A stretch of DNA of 64,000 nt. Source: Altererythrobacter sp. B11 (GTDB lineage: Bacteria > Pseudomonadota > Alphaproteobacteria > Sphingomonadales > Sphingomonadaceae). The notes beneath the pieces were generated by a model. It was not told where the DNA came from and made no database searches. It saw only the letters and a list, made by a program, of their open reading frames with translations. How positions within the stretch are numbered: the first letter of the stretch is position 1; the number at the start of each line of letters is the position of its first letter. The translations under genes and the position numbers were made by a program. The stretch is taken from positions 2,269,001-2,333,000 of the forward strand of contig NZ_AP018498.1 in assembly GCF_003569745.1 (NCBI RefSeq), given 5' to 3'. Positions 19,309-27,867 of the stretch are shown one piece after another.

Positions 19309-20889
19309 TTACCCTTCCTTCGGCATCCGGCAGGAATAGCTCGCCGCCGCAGCCGGATCGCCGCCGTCGAAATGCGCATAGGCAGGATGGGGGCACATTG
19401 GCCGCTCTTCTGAATGGTCTTTTCGCCACGCGGTTACCCGTTCGGCGGGCTGATTCCGCTCCACCCAGTCCACCAGCGGTGTGAGCAGGTCGAAGGTCTC
19501 GAAGGAATTGCCCCCTTGGCAGTGCATCATGCCGGGGACCATGTAGAAGCGGCTGGCGTCGGCGAAGGCCGTCCCGTTCGCGGCGACAGCGCGCTGCCAG
19601 TAATCCCAGGTGTCGAAGGCCGAGAACCACGGGTCGCTGACGCCGTGGAAGAACAGCGCCTTCCCGCCGTGGCCCAAGAAGGTGGAGAGGTTGGTCCAGA
19701 CATTCGTGTCGGTCAGCCGGGCGTTCGCGTCCGCGCGCAGCGCCTGCAGGCGCGCGTCCACATCAATGTCCAGAGCACGGGAGGGCGGGCCGAACACGCC
19801 CGGCGCTCCAGTGGGGAGATAGCCGGGCAGCTGGCCGGGCTTCATGTCTACGATGCCCGTATCCCAGGGGATCGGCACATACACCGGATACCCCGCGGCG
19901 TCCTTTGGCCCGGCGAAGGCGCGCTTCAGGCCATCCACCTGGGCAGCGGACAGGCATCCGTCCTTCTTCTCGCCCGTACATTGCAGGCGTTCCGGCGCGA
20001 AATGGCATTGGGCCACATTCATGATCATGCCATCGGCGCGACCGTCCCGCGCGTCACACTGATCGAGCAGGCCGGTGAGGATCGTCTTCCGGTCCGCGGC
20101 GGAGAAAATCTGTGAAATGATCGGGAGCCCTTCAGCATCGCGCGGCGCCGCGCGGTTCAGCTGCACGGTCGCGTATTCGATGCCGAAATTGGAGTAGCCG
20201 GGCCGCATCGCCGGCGCCCCGATCACGATACCGTCGAACAGTTCGGGATAGCGCTGCATGGCAAGCATGCCTTCGCGGCCTCCGGTGGAGCAGCCCGTCA
20301 TATAGCTATGGCCGATCGGCCTGCCGTAATAAGTCTCGGTCAGCGCCTTCCCGCGCTGCGCGGCCTTCAGCACGGCCGTTTCGGCGAAGTCGAGCGCCGC
20401 GCGCTGATCCGCCATGAAGCTCTGGTCGAAAACCGCGCCTTCGTGCCCGCCATCATGGCTGATCACGGCGAATCCGCGGGCGAGGGCGGGGCGGTCTCCT
20501 GAGGCGACCGGGCCGATCGGTGCCCGCACCACGCCATTCATGCCGCCGCCGCCCTGCAGCAGGAAGCGGCCGTTCCAGGCATCGGGCAAGGCCAGCGCGA
20601 AGCCGATCCCATATTGCGTCCCATCGTTGCCGCGGTGCGGGTCTATCGTGCCTTCCACCAGGCAGTGCGCCGGCAGGGGCGGAGTTGGCGGAGCTCCCGC
20701 TTCGGCGGGCGCGCTTGCCGGGGACGCTGCGATATGGCGCGCGGAGGATATGATCGTGCCGGGCCATATCTCCTGCCCGCGCATCGCTGCGCAGCGGTCA
20801 GCGAGATCGGCCGGCTGATCGGCGGCGCCATTCGGAACGGTGGCCCCTGCCAAAAGCGGCGCGGCAAGCGCGATCCAGAATATGCGCAT
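19309..20889 (-). CDS. Tannase / feruloyl esterase family protein
   Basis: 526 residues with an N-terminal signal peptide (RIFWIALAAPLLAGATVP). Members hydrolyse gallate or hydroxycinnamate esters. The CS-D-HC arrangement of the family is visible: GCSTGGREG (nucleophile Ser with preceding Cys), HGVSDPWFS (Asp) and MMHCQGG (Cys-His pair) near the C terminus. A region with DARDGRADGMI fits the calcium-binding loop of the lid. Start ATG at 20887-20889 has GGGGAG upstream. It follows the quinone-oxidoreductase-like gene by 23 bases, so both form one transcript. The exact ester is unknown. Confidence 0.88.
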   Translation of the reverse strand: MRIFWIALAAPLLAGATVPNGAADQPADLADRCAAMRGQEIWPGTIISSARHIAASPASAPAEAGAPPTPPLPAHCLVEGTIDPHRGNDGTQYGIGFALALPDAWNGRFLLQGGGGMNGVVRAPIGPVASGDRPALARGFAVISHDGGHEGAVFDQSFMADQRAALDFAETAVLKAAQRGKALTETYYGRPIGHSYMTGCSTGGREGMLAMQRYPELFDGIVIGAPAMRPGYSNFGIEYATVQLNRAAPRDAEGLPIISQIFSAADRKTILTGLLDQCDARDGRADGMIMNVAQCHFAPERLQCTGEKKDGCLSAAQVDGLKRAFAGPKDAAGYPVYVPIPWDTGIVDMKPGQLPGYLPTGAPGVFGPPSRALDIDVDARLQALRADANARLTDTNVWTNLSTFLGHGGKALFFHGVSDPWFSAFDTWDYWQRAVAANGTAFADASRFYMVPGMMHCQGGNSFETFDLLTPLVDWVERNQPAERVTAWRKDHSEERPMCPHPAYAHFDGGDPAAAASYSCRMPKEG

Positions 20890-20912
20890 GAGATTCTCCC
20901 CCTGATGGCCGG

Positions 20913-21902
20913 TCAGATGGTGACGACGACCTTGCCGACCTGCTGATTGGATTCGAGGAACCGGTTGGCCTCCGCCAGCTGATCGAGCCCGCGGAACTCG
21001 CGCGCGATCACGGGCCGCAGATGCCCGCCCGCAAGGCCGGCGAGGATCTTCTCCTGCGCGGCCTTGTAGCGATGCGGGTGGTTCCAGATCTCGCTCGCCA
21101 CCCAGCCGCGCATGGACAGGCCCTTGAAGGCGCATTGCCAGTGCGGATAGGGCGTCTCCTGGCCGCTCAGCCCGCCATAGATGAACAGGATTCCACGTGG
21201 GGCGAGGGCGCTCGCCAGCGTTTCGACATAGGGGCCGCCCACGGGATCGAAGGCGGTGCGCGCGCCCTTGCCGCCGGTGATCTCCATTACCCGCGCGACC
21301 AGGTCCTCTTCCTCCGTGGCGATCACATGCGCCGCGCCTTGCGCCAGCAGGGCCTCGGTCTTGTCATGCTTGCGCGTGCAGGCGATCGAGATTGCGCCGG
21401 CCCAATTGGCGAGTTGGATCGCCGCTATCCCGACGCTGGAGGAAGCGGCGCGAACGATCACGCCGTCGCCGATGCCGATGTCGGCGACCTCGATGAGAGC
21501 GAAGGCCGTCATATACTGCATCCAGATAGATGCGGCTTCGGCTGGTGTGAGGCCGGGCGGGGCGGGGAGCAGGATGCGCGCGGGCACGATCGCGGCCTCC
21601 GCCCAGATGCCATACTGGCCCTGCTGGATCATCGGCAGCACGCAGACGCGCTGGCCGATTTCGAATCCTTCCACGCCGTCGCCCAGCGCCTCGATCACGC
21701 CCACGCCCTCATAGCCGATCAGGCTCGGCAACTGCGGCGTCACCGGATAGCGCCCGGCGCGATACATCGCCTCGGCGCGATTGAGCCCGACAGCCTCCAC
21801 CCTGATGCGCACTTCGCCCGCGGCGGGATCGCCGATGTCGATATCCTCAATGCGGAGCACCTCCGGCCCGCCGAGTTCGTGAATGCGAACGGCCCTGGTC
21901 AT
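20913..21902 (-). CDS. Zinc-independent quinone oxidoreductase-like protein (MDR family)
   Basis: 329 residues, medium-chain dehydrogenase/reductase fold of the NADPH:quinone reductase branch. The N-terminal half opens MTRAVRIHELGGPEVLRIED and shows GLNRAEAMYRAG and GYEGVGVIEALG; no catalytic or structural zinc cysteines are seen. The nucleotide-binding part includes ASSSVGIAAIQLA. It probably reduces an enone or quinone with NADPH. First gene of a pair with the tannase-family gene, downstream of the TonB receptor gene but separated from it by a strong terminator. Confidence 0.85.
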   Translation of the reverse strand: MTRAVRIHELGGPEVLRIEDIDIGDPAAGEVRIRVEAVGLNRAEAMYRAGRYPVTPQLPSLIGYEGVGVIEALGDGVEGFEIGQRVCVLPMIQQGQYGIWAEAAIVPARILLPAPPGLTPAEAASIWMQYMTAFALIEVADIGIGDGVIVRAASSSVGIAAIQLANWAGAISIACTRKHDKTEALLAQGAAHVIATEEEDLVARVMEITGGKGARTAFDPVGGPYVETLASALAPRGILFIYGGLSGQETPYPHWQCAFKGLSMRGWVASEIWNHPHRYKAAQEKILAGLAGGHLRPVIAREFRGLDQLAEANRFLESNQQVGKVVVTI

Positions 21903-21995
21903 CCCAATTCCCCTGTTAATTTTCTGCGAGGATGGCGGCGGAACGGGGTGCTTGTCCAGCCCGAAGGACGCAGCCCAGAAGGAAAGTGCCGCCCA

Positions 21996-22028
21996 AAGAA
22001 AAAGGCCCTCCCGCAAGGGGAGGGCCTT
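21996..22028 (-). terminator. Rho-independent terminator of the TonB-dependent receptor gene
   Basis: On the minus strand, AAGGCCCTCCC and GGGAGGGCCTT form an 11-bp stem around a five-base loop, followed by TTTCTTT. It begins 24 bases after the receptor stop codon and separates it from the reductase-esterase pair. Confidence 0.85.
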
Positions 22029-22051
22029 AGGCTTGGCTATCGCTTCAAGGC

Positions 22052-25000
22052 TTAGAACTTGATGTTCGCGCCCAGATAGAAGCGGCGGCCGTTATCGTCA
22101 TAGAACCCGGTTCCGAGGCTGCCGCCGGCCTGGTTCCCTGTACCGAGCGGATTGGTGTTACCCGGGTTGTACGTGACCCGCGGCGGAGCCTTGTTGAACA
22201 AATTGTCGATACCGAAGCGAATGGTCACGTCTTCGGTAAGCCCATAGCTGCCGTTCAGATAGAAGATGTTGTAAGCTGGTGCGCCCACCGTCGTGGTCGG
22301 GAACTGGGCTTCCGTCGCATCTTCGATCGAAGGCAGGTGCTGCCACTGCAGACCCAGCATAAAGCTGTCGATCCGATAGTTGAGCGTCGTGAACACGCGA
22401 TAATCGTAATTATTTCCGTTCAAGCCGCTTGACGTCGGGCCCTGAGTGCCCGCGAACTCCAGCAGAGGATCCGTGGGAAGCTCCGCAGCCTTGAACGAAA
22501 GCAGATAGGTGAACTGCACGTTCAGGCCGAGAGTGCCCGGTCCCACATCGGCGCCCCAGTCAAGCTGAGCGTCAATACCCTGCACGCGGAACCGACCGTT
22601 GTTGACGTAGGTGAGGTTCACGTTCTCCAGACCGCCCGTTGTGGCATTGCGCGCAATAGCACGACAAGCAGCTGTCTGTGCGGCTGCTGCCGGATCCGAG
22701 GTTACCAGCGGATTGAGGCTGGGATCGAAACAGGTGCGCTGTGCTATCGCCACGGTCTGCTGCCCGATCGCATCCTTCACCGAGATGTTGTAATAATCAA
22801 CGGTCAAGCGCGCGCGGGACAGCAACGAGCTGTTGAACGGCGAATTCAACACCATGCCGGCCGTCCACGTATCCGCCTTCTCCGGGCGGAGATTGGGGTT
22901 GCCGATTGCGCTCGGCCAGGCAAAGCCGAAGGTCGAGTTGTCGGTTACGCCCGGGCCGCCGTTATAATAGGCGTCCGATGCCTGTTGGTTGGGCATCATC
23001 GCGAGGCAGGTCTGATAAACCGCATCGCCATTGGCATTTGCCGGGTTGGCCGAGTAGGGCCCAGGATTGGCGCGCGAGCATAGATCGCCCACGGTGTTGG
23101 TGCCGAAGGTCTGCTGGCGTGCCAGGTAGAGTTCGGCCAGGTTCGGAGCACGCTCCGCGCGGTTGTAGCCGCCGCGGAAGCGCAGCCAATCGGTCACTTC
23201 CCAGTCACCGAGTGCTTTGTAAGTGTAGCTGGTACCCGTGGTGCTGTAGTCGGAGATACGGCCGCCGAGTTCAAGGTTGAACTGCTGGATGCCGGGAATG
23301 TCGGCGAGGACCGGCACGAGCAACTCGCCGTAGATTTCCTTCACGTCGAAGAAACCTTCGGAGTTGCCGCTCGGATAGATGCCCAGCGCCTGATCGTTGA
23401 ACGAGCGCCCCTGAGTGGTCAGCGTGTCATTGGTGAACTCGAAATCGAGTTCACGATAGGTCGCGCCGATCGCAGCCCGCAGATCGCCGGCCGGCAGCTT
23501 CGCCAAGGCGCCCTGCATGTTGGCTTCAACGATGGTCTGGCGCGTGTAGGTGCGGTTCTTCAGGTCCGCGCGGATGGCTTCAAGGCAATCCTCCGAGAAG
23601 CCGCCCTCGGGCGGAACGAAGAAGTTGAGGCCGCTGGTGCAGGTTGCAGTGGAAGCGCCGAAGCCGCCACCGGCCGCATTACCGGTGAAGGTGGCCCCTC
23701 GGCCGAAGTTCGGCGCCTGGACAACTGCCCGCAAACGCTCAAGCGAGTAGATACCCGTCTGAATCGCGTTGACCGACGAAACGCCGTGGTTGACCGACGC
23801 GTCCCAGGTCCAATCTGTCCCCGGTATGCTGCCTTCCAGGCCCGCGACCAGGTTGTAGGTCATGACGTCGGTGGATGTCTCACGGTTATCAGGTAGCAAC
23901 GTCGTGATAGCGAACGGTGCGCTGGGGTCGGCCCGGCTGTTGAGGAGATCCCACATCGCGGCGGGAAGCTGATCCTGATCCAGCCCCGTCGGATCGACGC
24001 TCACGCCCCAGCCACCCGTGATCGGACCCGGCTCGTTGCGGGTGAACGTCTCGACATGGCTGAACATGGCTTGGCCAAATACGCCGATCCAGTCGTTGAT
24101 CTCGTAATTGCCGCGCGCAAGGAAGTTGTAGCGTGTCAGCGGCAGGACAAGGAACAGTTCCGTGTTGTTCTGGACCAGCGTGCCGGTGTCGGTGATTTTC
24201 GTATTATAGCCGTCAACCGGATCGGTGTTCCCGTAATAGTTCACGTAACGCGTGAAGGGAGCGCCGTAGATACCCGAAGTATCAAAGAAGGAGCCATTCA
24301 CGAACGGGTTGCCGTTGCTGTCCAGGTAGACAGTGGTTCCCTGCACGTTCGGGCTGAAGCGCCCTTGCGGGAATAAGGTTGTGAGACCGGAGGCGTAGTT
24401 CCCTCTCGTGCCGTCAAGCAGGATGCCGGGATTGTCGATGAAGAACTGTGCGCCGCCGCTGGCATTCAGACCAGTGCTGGGATCGGCGTAGAGGTCACGA
24501 TACCACTTACGATCGCTGCGGATATTCGCTTCGCGAGTGTTCATCGACATGGCGAGGCTGATGTTGCCGCGACCATCGTCGAAATCGGTGCCCATGATAC
24601 CGGACAGCTGATATTCGAAGCCGTCACCTTCCTGGGTGATGCCGACCTGACCGTCGAGCTCGAGGCCCTGGAAGTTCTTCTTCAGGATGAAGTTGGTGAC
24701 GCCGGCCACAGCGTCCGCGCCGTAGGTGGACGAAGCGCCGCCGGAGATGATCTCCACGCGCTCGATCGCCGCGCTAGGGATCGACGTGATGTCGATCACG
24801 CCCTGAGCATTCGCGGGCGTGCCCCGACGACCGTCGATCAGCACGAGATTGCGGTTGGAGCCGATGCCACGCAGCGACACTGTGGCCGCGCCCGGCGTAT
24901 TGGTCGCCGTCGGCTGAATGTCGGCGCCCGCCTGCGGGGTCTGCGCCGGCGTGAACTGCGGCAGCTTGTTCAGGTTGACTTCGATGGCCGCGGTCGACGA

Positions 25001-25213
25001 TTGCTCCAGAAGAGCTTCGTCAACAGTCACCGTCGGGCTGTTGTTCTCGAAATCGGCCCGCTGGATGCGCGAGCCGGTGACGACGATGGTGTTCTGCTGA
25101 GCGCCTTCGCCAGCGCTATCCTGCGCGACTGCTGGCGCCGAAAAGGCGAACGTGCCGGCGCAACCCGCCAGCAGGAGGGCCTTATGAAGCCCCATGTTAT
25201 GCAATCTCTTCAC
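22052..25213 (-). CDS. TonB-dependent outer-membrane receptor
   Basis: 1053 residues. A signal peptide ends near APAVAQ, followed by a TonB-box-like stretch (NTIVVTGSRI, about residues 41-50), a plug domain (VSLRGIGSNRNLVLIDGRR, then SGGASSTYGADAVAGVTNF) and a long beta-barrel that ends in Phe (GANIKF), as outer-membrane proteins do. These large sphingomonad receptors import oligosaccharides or other nutrients. The start is GTG at 25211-25213 with GGGAG upstream. Neighbouring esterase and reductase genes suggest a phenolic or ester substrate, which is inference. Confidence 0.93.
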   Translation of the reverse strand: MKRLHNMGLHKALLLAGCAGTFAFSAPAVAQDSAGEGAQQNTIVVTGSRIQRADFENNSPTVTVDEALLEQSSTAAIEVNLNKLPQFTPAQTPQAGADIQPTATNTPGAATVSLRGIGSNRNLVLIDGRRGTPANAQGVIDITSIPSAAIERVEIISGGASSTYGADAVAGVTNFILKKNFQGLELDGQVGITQEGDGFEYQLSGIMGTDFDDGRGNISLAMSMNTREANIRSDRKWYRDLYADPSTGLNASGGAQFFIDNPGILLDGTRGNYASGLTTLFPQGRFSPNVQGTTVYLDSNGNPFVNGSFFDTSGIYGAPFTRYVNYYGNTDPVDGYNTKITDTGTLVQNNTELFLVLPLTRYNFLARGNYEINDWIGVFGQAMFSHVETFTRNEPGPITGGWGVSVDPTGLDQDQLPAAMWDLLNSRADPSAPFAITTLLPDNRETSTDVMTYNLVAGLEGSIPGTDWTWDASVNHGVSSVNAIQTGIYSLERLRAVVQAPNFGRGATFTGNAAGGGFGASTATCTSGLNFFVPPEGGFSEDCLEAIRADLKNRTYTRQTIVEANMQGALAKLPAGDLRAAIGATYRELDFEFTNDTLTTQGRSFNDQALGIYPSGNSEGFFDVKEIYGELLVPVLADIPGIQQFNLELGGRISDYSTTGTSYTYKALGDWEVTDWLRFRGGYNRAERAPNLAELYLARQQTFGTNTVGDLCSRANPGPYSANPANANGDAVYQTCLAMMPNQQASDAYYNGGPGVTDNSTFGFAWPSAIGNPNLRPEKADTWTAGMVLNSPFNSSLLSRARLTVDYYNISVKDAIGQQTVAIAQRTCFDPSLNPLVTSDPAAAAQTAACRAIARNATTGGLENVNLTYVNNGRFRVQGIDAQLDWGADVGPGTLGLNVQFTYLLSFKAAELPTDPLLEFAGTQGPTSSGLNGNNYDYRVFTTLNYRIDSFMLGLQWQHLPSIEDATEAQFPTTTVGAPAYNIFYLNGSYGLTEDVTIRFGIDNLFNKAPPRVTYNPGNTNPLGTGNQAGGSLGTGFYDDNGRRFYLGANIKF

Positions 25214-25242
25214 TTTGTGCTCCCTTCACAAAAGAATAATAG

Positions 25243-25260
25243 AGCGGCCGCGGGGCCGCT
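25243..25260 (-). promoter_or_regulatory. Leader hairpin of the TonB receptor gene
   Basis: A 7-bp stem (25243-25249 with 25254-25260) and four-base loop lie about 30 bases before the GTG start on the minus strand and are followed by a T-rich stretch. It could be an attenuator or mRNA stabiliser. Confidence 0.35.
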
Positions 25261-25365
25261 TAGGCGTTCAGCCAGTCACCGTCCGCGCACGCGCATGAGC
25301 CGGGCTCTCACACACGAGAACCCGGGCGAGCCGGATGGATTGCGGCGGAATTGCAGAGGGTGAGA

Positions 25366-25399
25366 TTGCGTGCGCTGTTCGGCTCTGCCGAAGACGCAA
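25366..25399. repeat. Nested inverted repeat in the receptor/MarR divergent region
   Basis: An inner perfect hairpin TTCGGC-TCT-GCCGAA (25378-25392) sits inside an outer repeat TTGCGT (25366-25371) and ACGCAA (25394-25399). Position and symmetry would suit a regulator site or an RNA leader structure. Confidence 0.45.
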
Positions 25400-25904
25400 G
25401 CGCGTTTACACGCGGATATCCCATAGTCACCCCTCCCTACGGCCAGCCTTGATTGAATCGGCAGTTACCGCTCTCCGGTGATCTCATATTGCGCTTGTCC
25501 GACACTGTCCAGCGGCGAGGGAGCGATGGAGGCCGAAAGGTGCAATTTTGCATGCCCGGCGGACGATTTGCCGGGCCAACTATCGCTTGCGCCGGTTCGA
25601 GGCAGCGCGTGGTTTCGAATACAATACACGGAAAACAAAGCATAATAATTTCTTTCTCTACATGCAATGGCCCCGAGTGTTGCAAGTCTGCATCGCTTTG
25701 ACCGTCCTTTTTTCGGACGGCGGCGAGGCTGCCCTTATGGCGCATTTGGGCCGCGGATTTGGCCCGGTGGAGTGGGTATTCGTTTCAAGAGTCCTGTTCC
25801 GACGTCGAGAAATGCCCTAGGCGGCTGCACCCTGTTCAACCGTTGCAATAGGGGCTAGTGACGGGTTCGAGGGATGACCGCTTGGGGACGGGCAAAGCGC
25901 ACCG

Positions 25905-27209
25905 ATGAACAGGCAGAAGGCAGGCGAGCGCACGGACGATGCACCGGCGCCCCAGGAGAATCCGGAGGCTGCCGCCCGGTGGCGAGACGCCCTGCGTGAT
26001 CACGCTCGCGAAATTATCCAGGGCGCGCGGGGCTCCCGCGAAGGCGAGGACACGCATGGCGTCATTTCACCCGATCTCGGTCCACTTGCGCGTGATGCAC
26101 TGGAGATCGTGGAAGCCTTCGCTCTCGGTTCCCGTGAACTGGCGCAATCCCGGCCTATTGATTTGAATGAGTTCTCCGCCCGGCTGCAAATCGTCCTTGC
26201 AGGGATCGAGGGCGAACTGGCGAGACGGCAAGCGGCGGTTATTCCGGAGCGGGAGCAGCCGCATGTGATCCAGGGCGAGTTGTGGCAGGTGCTGAGGAAG
26301 ACGCGCGAAAGCGCCGACCTTGCCTATGCCCGCGAGTTCGATCTGGCGGAACTGGACCGCAGGATCCTGTTCCTGCTGGCAAGCCAGGGGCCGCTGGTGC
26401 CTGCCGATGTTTCGGCCGGAGTGGGGGTAGACAAGGCGCAGGTGAGCCGTGCGGTGAAGCGCCTGCTGGAAATGGGGGCGATAGAGCGCGAGCAGATCCG
26501 CGCGCCCTTGCGCCTGACCGACGAGGGGAAAAGGCTCAGCCAACGCCTGATCCGGCTCGCCGAACTGCGGCATCGCGAACTCACCTTCGACATCGGGGAG
26601 GAAGAGCTCGAGGATTTCGTCGACATGATCGAAATCCTGCTGGAGCGCGCGGTCACGCTGTACGAGCAGGAGCGCGATCTGGCGCAGACTGCCGGCAAGA
26701 ATGGCAAGACCGCTGAACCCGTGGATCACCGGCGCGTTGACCGCGTGGTGATCGAGCGGGGGCGGATCATCTCGGTGTTGATGACCCTCAGCGCTTATTC
26801 AAGCCGCAGTGGCGCACTGGCATTCCGCCGTCTCACCGGCCTTTCCAACTTCGAGGCTTTCGTCCTCTATGAGGTGGGCAAGCATCCGCCGATCGGATGG
26901 ACGCCGCTGGTGCAGGCGCTGGAGCGGGATCACAGCCAGGCCGGGCGCACGATCACCAATCTGGTCGAGCGCGGTCTGGTGGAGCGAGAGGGCCGCCCCG
27001 GCCGTCGCCACGGCCGTTTCTTCCCGAGCCAGGAAGGCTCGCGTCTATGGCATATGATTGACGAGGCGGGGCGGGAGCGCAGCGCTTTCCTGCTTGCTCC
27101 GCTGGATGCGGAGCAGCGTAGTCGCTTCATGCGGACGTTCGACAAAATTCGCCGCAACGCTGCCGCCCAGCTGGAGCGGGAGCGCGCCTTTGCGGAACTG
27201 GAGAACTGA
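25905..27209 (+). CDS. Tandem MarR-domain transcriptional regulator
   Basis: 434 residues, almost three times the usual MarR length (about 150). Two winged helix-turn-helix units can be read. The first covers about 120-255, with recognition region VPADVSAGVGVDKAQVSRAV (165-184) and wing IRAPLRLTDEG. The second covers about 280-425, with WTPLVQALERDHSQAGRTIT (332-351) and wing GRPGRRHGRFFPSQEG. A poorly conserved 115-residue N-terminal segment precedes them. MarR proteins act as dimers, so one chain could form a pseudo-dimer. It is divergent from the TonB receptor gene, a likely target. Confidence 0.85.
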   Translation: MNRQKAGERTDDAPAPQENPEAAARWRDALRDHAREIIQGARGSREGEDTHGVISPDLGPLARDALEIVEAFALGSRELAQSRPIDLNEFSARLQIVLAGIEGELARRQAAVIPEREQPHVIQGELWQVLRKTRESADLAYAREFDLAELDRRILFLLASQGPLVPADVSAGVGVDKAQVSRAVKRLLEMGAIEREQIRAPLRLTDEGKRLSQRLIRLAELRHRELTFDIGEEELEDFVDMIEILLERAVTLYEQERDLAQTAGKNGKTAEPVDHRRVDRVVIERGRIISVLMTLSAYSSRSGALAFRRLTGLSNFEAFVLYEVGKHPPIGWTPLVQALERDHSQAGRTITNLVERGLVEREGRPGRRHGRFFPSQEGSRLWHMIDEAGRERSAFLLAPLDAEQRSRFMRTFDKIRRNAAAQLERERAFAELEN

Positions 27210-27229
27210 GCTCGCGCTGGGGCGGGCGC

Positions 27230-27781
27230 CTACTTGACCCGTTCGACCCGCACCGCCGCCTGCTTGCCGATCTGCATTAGATAGCTGCCCAGCGCCGCCC
27301 GGCGGATTTCCACCGTGTCGCCCTTGCGCGGCGGCTGATAGAAACGATCCACGCTTTCGCTGAACAGCCACTGCGCGCCATCTTCCATGCCGACGAGGTA
27401 AACGCCGGGCTCCCGCTCGCGGACGGAGGTGACGCGCGCGCTGATCCGCTCTGCCTCGCCTTCCGGTCGAGCGAAGCGCTCGGGACTGCTGGCCCGTACA
27501 TCCTCGCTGCCGAAGCCGGAGGTACCGCTGCCCACCGGAGCGGTGGCAGAGCCGGCCGGGGCTGGCGCAGCGCCAGGAACGGTGCGGCGCGGAGCGGCGC
27601 CGGCCGACCTTATATTGTTGTCGTAACAGGCGAGGCGCGCGCCGGGATCGTCGATCTTGGCGCATTCGCGCAGGATGTTGATCACGATGTCGTCGCTCAC
27701 CTGCGCAGAAGCGGGAGCGGAAGCCAGCGTAAGGGCGGCGGTAGCCCCCACCAGCAGCGCGGTAGCGCGATGCGCTGTCAT
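27230..27781 (-). CDS. Small periplasmic protein of unknown function
   Basis: 183 residues with a signal peptide ending near ASAPASAQ. The mature part opens with RECAKIDDPGARLACYDN, the short two-Cys motif found at the N terminus of several exported proteins of unknown function. A Pro/Ala/Gly-rich linker (about 65-90) leads to a compact C-terminal part that looks like a small beta-barrel (ARVTSVREREPGVYLVGMED, KGDTVEIRRAAL). I do not recognise a specific family. It is convergent with the MarR gene. Confidence 0.75.
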   Translation of the reverse strand: MTAHRATALLVGATAALTLASAPASAQVSDDIVINILRECAKIDDPGARLACYDNNIRSAGAAPRRTVPGAAPAPAGSATAPVGSGTSGFGSEDVRASSPERFARPEGEAERISARVTSVREREPGVYLVGMEDGAQWLFSESVDRFYQPPRKGDTVEIRRAALGSYLMQIGKQAAVRVERVK

Positions 27782-27867
27782 GGAACGATAAACTCCTCTC
27801 GACCAGCCCGCTTAGTGGCGCGTGGCCTGCCCGCGTGCAAGTGCCTTGCACGCAGGAGCGCGAAAAC

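Larger units (their letters stand above)
25214..25904. other. Long divergent intergenic region between the receptor and the MarR gene
   Basis: 691 bases with lower GC than the genes around it and no convincing gene. Visible structures: a 7-bp hairpin at 25243-25260 in the receptor leader, on the minus strand followed by CTATTATTCTTTTG, so it resembles an attenuator; a nested cruciform at 25366-25399; and a 6-bp stem at 25702-25720 around a T run. Both divergent promoters must lie here. Confidence 0.5.

Noticed and set aside
25702-25720. Terminator formed by CCGTCC and GGACGG
   Set aside because: The T run is inside the loop and not after the stem, and no gene ends nearby.
25453-25820. Small open frames in the receptor/MarR intergenic region
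   Set aside because: They overlap in different frames, lack ribosome binding sites and resemble no known protein.
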